Shown here: positions 63,481-64,000 of the stretch, one piece after another | How the letters are laid out: each line of letters starts with the position of its first letter | Position numbering within the stretch: position 1 is the stretch's first letter | The notes under the pieces: model-generated | What the model was told of the DNA's origin: nothing | Databases searched by the model: none | The model's input: the letters and a program-made list of their open reading frames with translations, nothing else | Made by a program: the position numbers and the translations under genes | NCBI GenBank assembly: GCA_963781195.1 | Contig: CAWAEZ010000009.1 | Coordinates: forward strand, 310,001 to 374,000 | Reading direction: 5' to 3' | Source of the DNA: JAJPKK01 sp963781195 | Lineage (GTDB): Bacteria > Pseudomonadota > Alphaproteobacteria > Rhizobiales > Xanthobacteraceae | Length of the DNA stretch: 64,000 bases

Positions 63481-64000
63481 CAACGACCCCAGATTTCTTC
63501 GGCAAGCTCGACGATCATCGCGAGCTTCGCCCATTGTTCGTCCTCGGCGAGCGTATTGCCGTCCTCGGTGGAGGCAAAGCCGCATTGCGGGGACAGGCAG
63601 AGCTGATCGATGGCGACGAACTTCGCCGCCTCGTCGATGCGGCGCCTGATCTCGTCCCTGCTCTCGAGCACGCCGGTCTTCGAGGTGACGAGGCCGAGCA
63701 CCACGGTCTTGCCCTTGGGGACGAAGCGCAACGGCTCGAATCCGCCGGCACGGGCGCTGTCGTATTCCATGAAATAGCCGTGCACGCCGATGGTGTTGAA
63801 CAGCATCTCGGCGATCGGCTCGTAGCCGCCCGAGGCGACGAAGGTCGAGCGGAAATTGCCGCGGCACAGGTGCATGGTGATGGTCATGTCGGCGGGAATG
63901 TCGGCGATCGCCGCATTGATCATGTCCGCATAGACGAGCGGCAGAGTCGCAGGGTCGTCGCCGCGCGCACGCACCTGCTCGCGCAGCGCGGGATCGCACA
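63480..64000 (-). CDS. Cobalamin-independent methionine synthase-like (MetE C-terminal/UROD fold) protein, 5' part beyond window
   Basis: The last about 172 residues of a gene that continues past the right edge; the frame is open to base 64000. TITMHLCRGNFRSTFVASGGYEPIAEMLF and LSPQCGFASTEDGNTL match the metal-binding His/Cys region of the MetE-like barrel (HxCxGN and CGF). Stand-alone MetE-like proteins of this group usually act in catabolic or methyl-transfer roles rather than as the full synthase. It is coupled to the CoA-transferase by a one-base overlap (TGATG). Confidence 0.85.
   Translation of the reverse strand, partial: CDPALREQVRARGDDPATLPLVYADMINAAIADIPADMTITMHLCRGNFRSTFVASGGYEPIAEMLFNTIGVHGYFMEYDSARAGGFEPLRFVPKGKTVVLGLVTSKTGVLESRDEIRRRIDEAAKFVAIDQLCLSPQCGFASTEDGNTLAEDEQWAKLAMIVELAEEIWGR

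Overview
The window is high-GC, gene-dense DNA that fits a hopanoid-making alphaproteobacterium of the Bradyrhizobium / Rhodopseudomonas / Rhodoplanes kind (Hyphomicrobiales). The signs are a near-complete hopanoid (hpn) gene set, a NitT/TauT-type uptake system next to molybdenum hydroxylase genes, a FixK/FNR-like box, and short palindromic repeats. The species assignment is inference. I see no rRNA, tRNA, CRISPR array, transposase or integrase.

Layout. 1-4.2 kb: edge of a TctC-type binding protein, a decayed adenylate-forming enzyme, an outer-membrane barrel, and an intact paralogue of the decayed enzyme. 4.2-17.2 kb: hopanoid genes hpnO and hpnN (minus), hpnH (plus), then shc-hpnE-hpnD-hpnC-hpnB (minus, start and stop codons overlapping) and a divergent polyprenyl synthase. 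17.5-27.1 kb: a probable catabolic operon with ABC importer, amidohydrolase, three-subunit Mo hydroxylase, glutathione transferase and aldo/keto reductase. 27.4-34.3 kb: secreted beta-propeller, TPP enzyme, dienelactone hydrolase, flavin monooxygenase and VOC protein. 34.7-41.9 kb: siroheme synthase, mannose-1-phosphate guanylyltransferase, a 42-residue membrane protein behind a FixK/FNR-like site, an amine oxidase, and an SDR / AMP-ligase / acyl carrier protein cassette. 42.3-46.8 kb: two methionine-biosynthesis genes and a FATP-type acyl-CoA synthetase, all broken by frameshifts. 46.9-53.3 kb: more catabolic and secreted genes.

The most notable system lies at 53.9-57.1 kb. A SIR2-APAZ protein and a short prokaryotic Argonaute overlap by four bases, the architecture of the SPARSA anti-plasmid/anti-phage NADase system. 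It sits in lower-GC DNA between two imperfect 90-bp direct repeats, which looks like a small transferred defence island.

57.6-64 kb: a propeller/cytochrome c fusion, a DUF2061-like membrane protein, a patatin-like hydrolase behind TGCA-rich palindromes, a carboxymuconolactone decarboxylase, a family III CoA-transferase, and a MetE-like fragment at the right edge.

Two window-wide patterns stand out. Seven genes are interrupted by single-base indels, nearly all +1, while the hopanoid block is clean; this points to consensus errors or localised decay. Short tandem arrays with 14-, 15- and 16-bp units sit just before, or across, the start of three genes.
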